NCBI GenBank assembly: GCA_050014415.1
Contig: JBEKDJ010000243.1
Span: 1 to 7,329, forward strand
Reading direction: 5' to 3'
From: JBEKDJ01 sp050014415
GTDB taxonomy: Bacteria; Desulfobacterota; BSN033; UBA1163
Length of the DNA stretch: 7,329 bases
This document shows, piece after piece, positions 6,829 to 7,329 of the stretch (the stretch's first letter is position 1; each line of letters opens with the position of its first letter). Made by a program: the position numbers and the translations under genes. Below the pieces are notes generated by a model. It searched no databases and was not told where the DNA came from. It saw only the letters and a program-made list of their open reading frames with translations.

Positions 6829-6926
6829 GATGATTTGCTCTCGAACGTCCTTTTTTTGGAACCGGAGAGATTTTTGCCTCTGGAGTTAGAAAAGACGTCT
6901 TCCTTTTCCAACAAGAGAAGAACTCC

Positions 6927-6954
6927 TTGACATGCCTTTGCCAGCGAGTTAAAT
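6927..6954 (+). promoter_or_regulatory. Sigma70-type promoter of the nitroreductase-family gene
   Basis: A perfect -35 TTGACA (6927-6932) is followed by a 16-nt spacer and TTAAAT (6949-6954), a 4/6 match to the -10 consensus. Transcription would begin near 6961 and give a leader of about 40 nt before the AGGAGG site and ATG7001. This supports independent expression of the downstream gene and its long start. Confidence 0.5.
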
Positions 6955-6988
6955 AACCAAAGAATGCGTTTCTGCTCATCCATTCGTG

Positions 6989-6994
6989 AGGAGG
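6989..6994 (+). promoter_or_regulatory. Strong ribosome binding site fixing the long start of the nitroreductase-family gene
   Basis: A perfect AGGAGG lies 6 nt before ATG7001. The alternative in-frame ATGs at 7166, 7181 and 7184 have only A-rich sequence upstream and no such site, so translation most likely begins at 7001. Confidence 0.75.
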
Positions 6995-7000
6995 AATCGG

Positions 7001-7329
7001 ATGAAAGAGGACCATCTCTCGCCGATTTGTTCAAAGAGGATTCGAATCTTATGCCAAATGGGATTGGTTGTAATATCTCTAATCCCCTTACTGGTCAAGG
7101 ACGTTTTTTCAGATGTCCCGACAAGTGGTGAGCCCAGTAAGCCACAAATCTTAATCGTAAAAAATATGCTAGAAAATAAAATGATGGAAAATACAAACCT
7201 TTACGAAACAATATTCAAGAGGAAATCGGTCAGAAAATATGATTTGACTCCGCTTGATGAGCGTACGCTTGCGGAGATTATAGCGCATATAAGTGCTTTA
7301 AAACCTATCTATGATAACATCAAAATCGA
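7001..7329 (+). CDS. Nitroreductase-family protein with hydrophobic N-terminal extension (3' part cut by window edge)
   Basis: The frame is open for 109 codons to the window edge. From about residue 63 the protein reads NLYETIFKRKSVRKYDLTPLDE and continues to KPIYDNIKI. This is the start of a nitroreductase fold, where the R-K-S-V-R segment (74-78) normally contacts the FMN phosphate. The NLKP-like ISALKPIYDNIKI stretch suggests the TM1586-type branch. Such enzymes reduce nitro, quinone or related groups with flavin. The odd part is residues 1-60: a basic stretch (KRIR, 12-15), a hydrophobic run of about 16 residues (17-32, GLVVISLIPLLV), then a polar linker. It looks like a signal anchor or signal peptide, while most relatives begin directly at the YETIFKR region. 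The perfect ribosome site at 6989-6994 supports the long form. Internal ATGs at 7181/7184 would give the ordinary short protein. About half or more of the gene lies outside the window. Confidence 0.75.
   Translation, partial: MKEDHLSPICSKRIRILCQMGLVVISLIPLLVKDVFSDVPTSGEPSKPQILIVKNMLENKMMENTNLYETIFKRKSVRKYDLTPLDERTLAEIIAHISALKPIYDNIKI

Noticed and set aside
6862..6883. Possible terminator hairpin CCGGAG / CTCTGG after the aldo/keto reductase
   Set aside because: The stem is only 6 bp with one G-U pair and no T-run follows; the T7 run at 6851-6857 has no stem before it.

Overview
The window looks like a chromosomal stretch from a strict or facultative anaerobe, most likely a deltaproteobacterium (Desulfobacterota or a relative). 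This rests mainly on the leftmost gene, a single-chain molybdenum aldehyde oxidoreductase of the Desulfovibrio gigas MOP type, together with TPR and MFS proteins of a style common in that group. It is an inference from protein families, not a taxonomic proof.

Layout. Positions 1-2574 (minus) hold the MOP-type enzyme, which runs off the left edge; only its last few dozen residues are missing. Just upstream, 2597-3406 (minus) encodes a TPR protein whose stop lies 22 nt before the enzyme's start, so the two form a likely operon. A very good sigma70-type promoter at 3681-3709 faces this operon and gives a leader of about 270 nt. From 3407 to 4345 there is no convincing gene. The stretch includes an AT-rich patch, weak gene-like fragments and a hairpin with a REP-like look next to the end of the following gene.

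Positions 4346-5608 (minus) encode a 12-helix MFS transporter. Its reading frame stays open upstream into 5636-5827, and that extension is not transporter sequence. It reads as the first residues and the last ~45 residues of a COG2085-type NADP/F420-dependent oxidoreductase joined directly together, with the start codon changed to ATA behind an intact Shine-Dalgarno site. I call it an internally deleted pseudogene.

Divergently on the plus strand, 5974-6828 encodes an aldo/keto reductase with a complete catalytic tetrad. A strong candidate promoter then drives a nitroreductase-family gene starting at 7001 that runs off the right edge. Its N-terminus carries an unusual ~60-residue extension with a hydrophobic segment.

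The common theme is redox chemistry on small organic compounds: aldehyde oxidation, carbonyl reduction, flavin-dependent reduction, a relic of a further NADP enzyme, and an exporter-like permease. Whether these genes share a pathway cannot be told from the sequence. I found no tRNA, rRNA, CRISPR array, intact insertion sequence or defence system.
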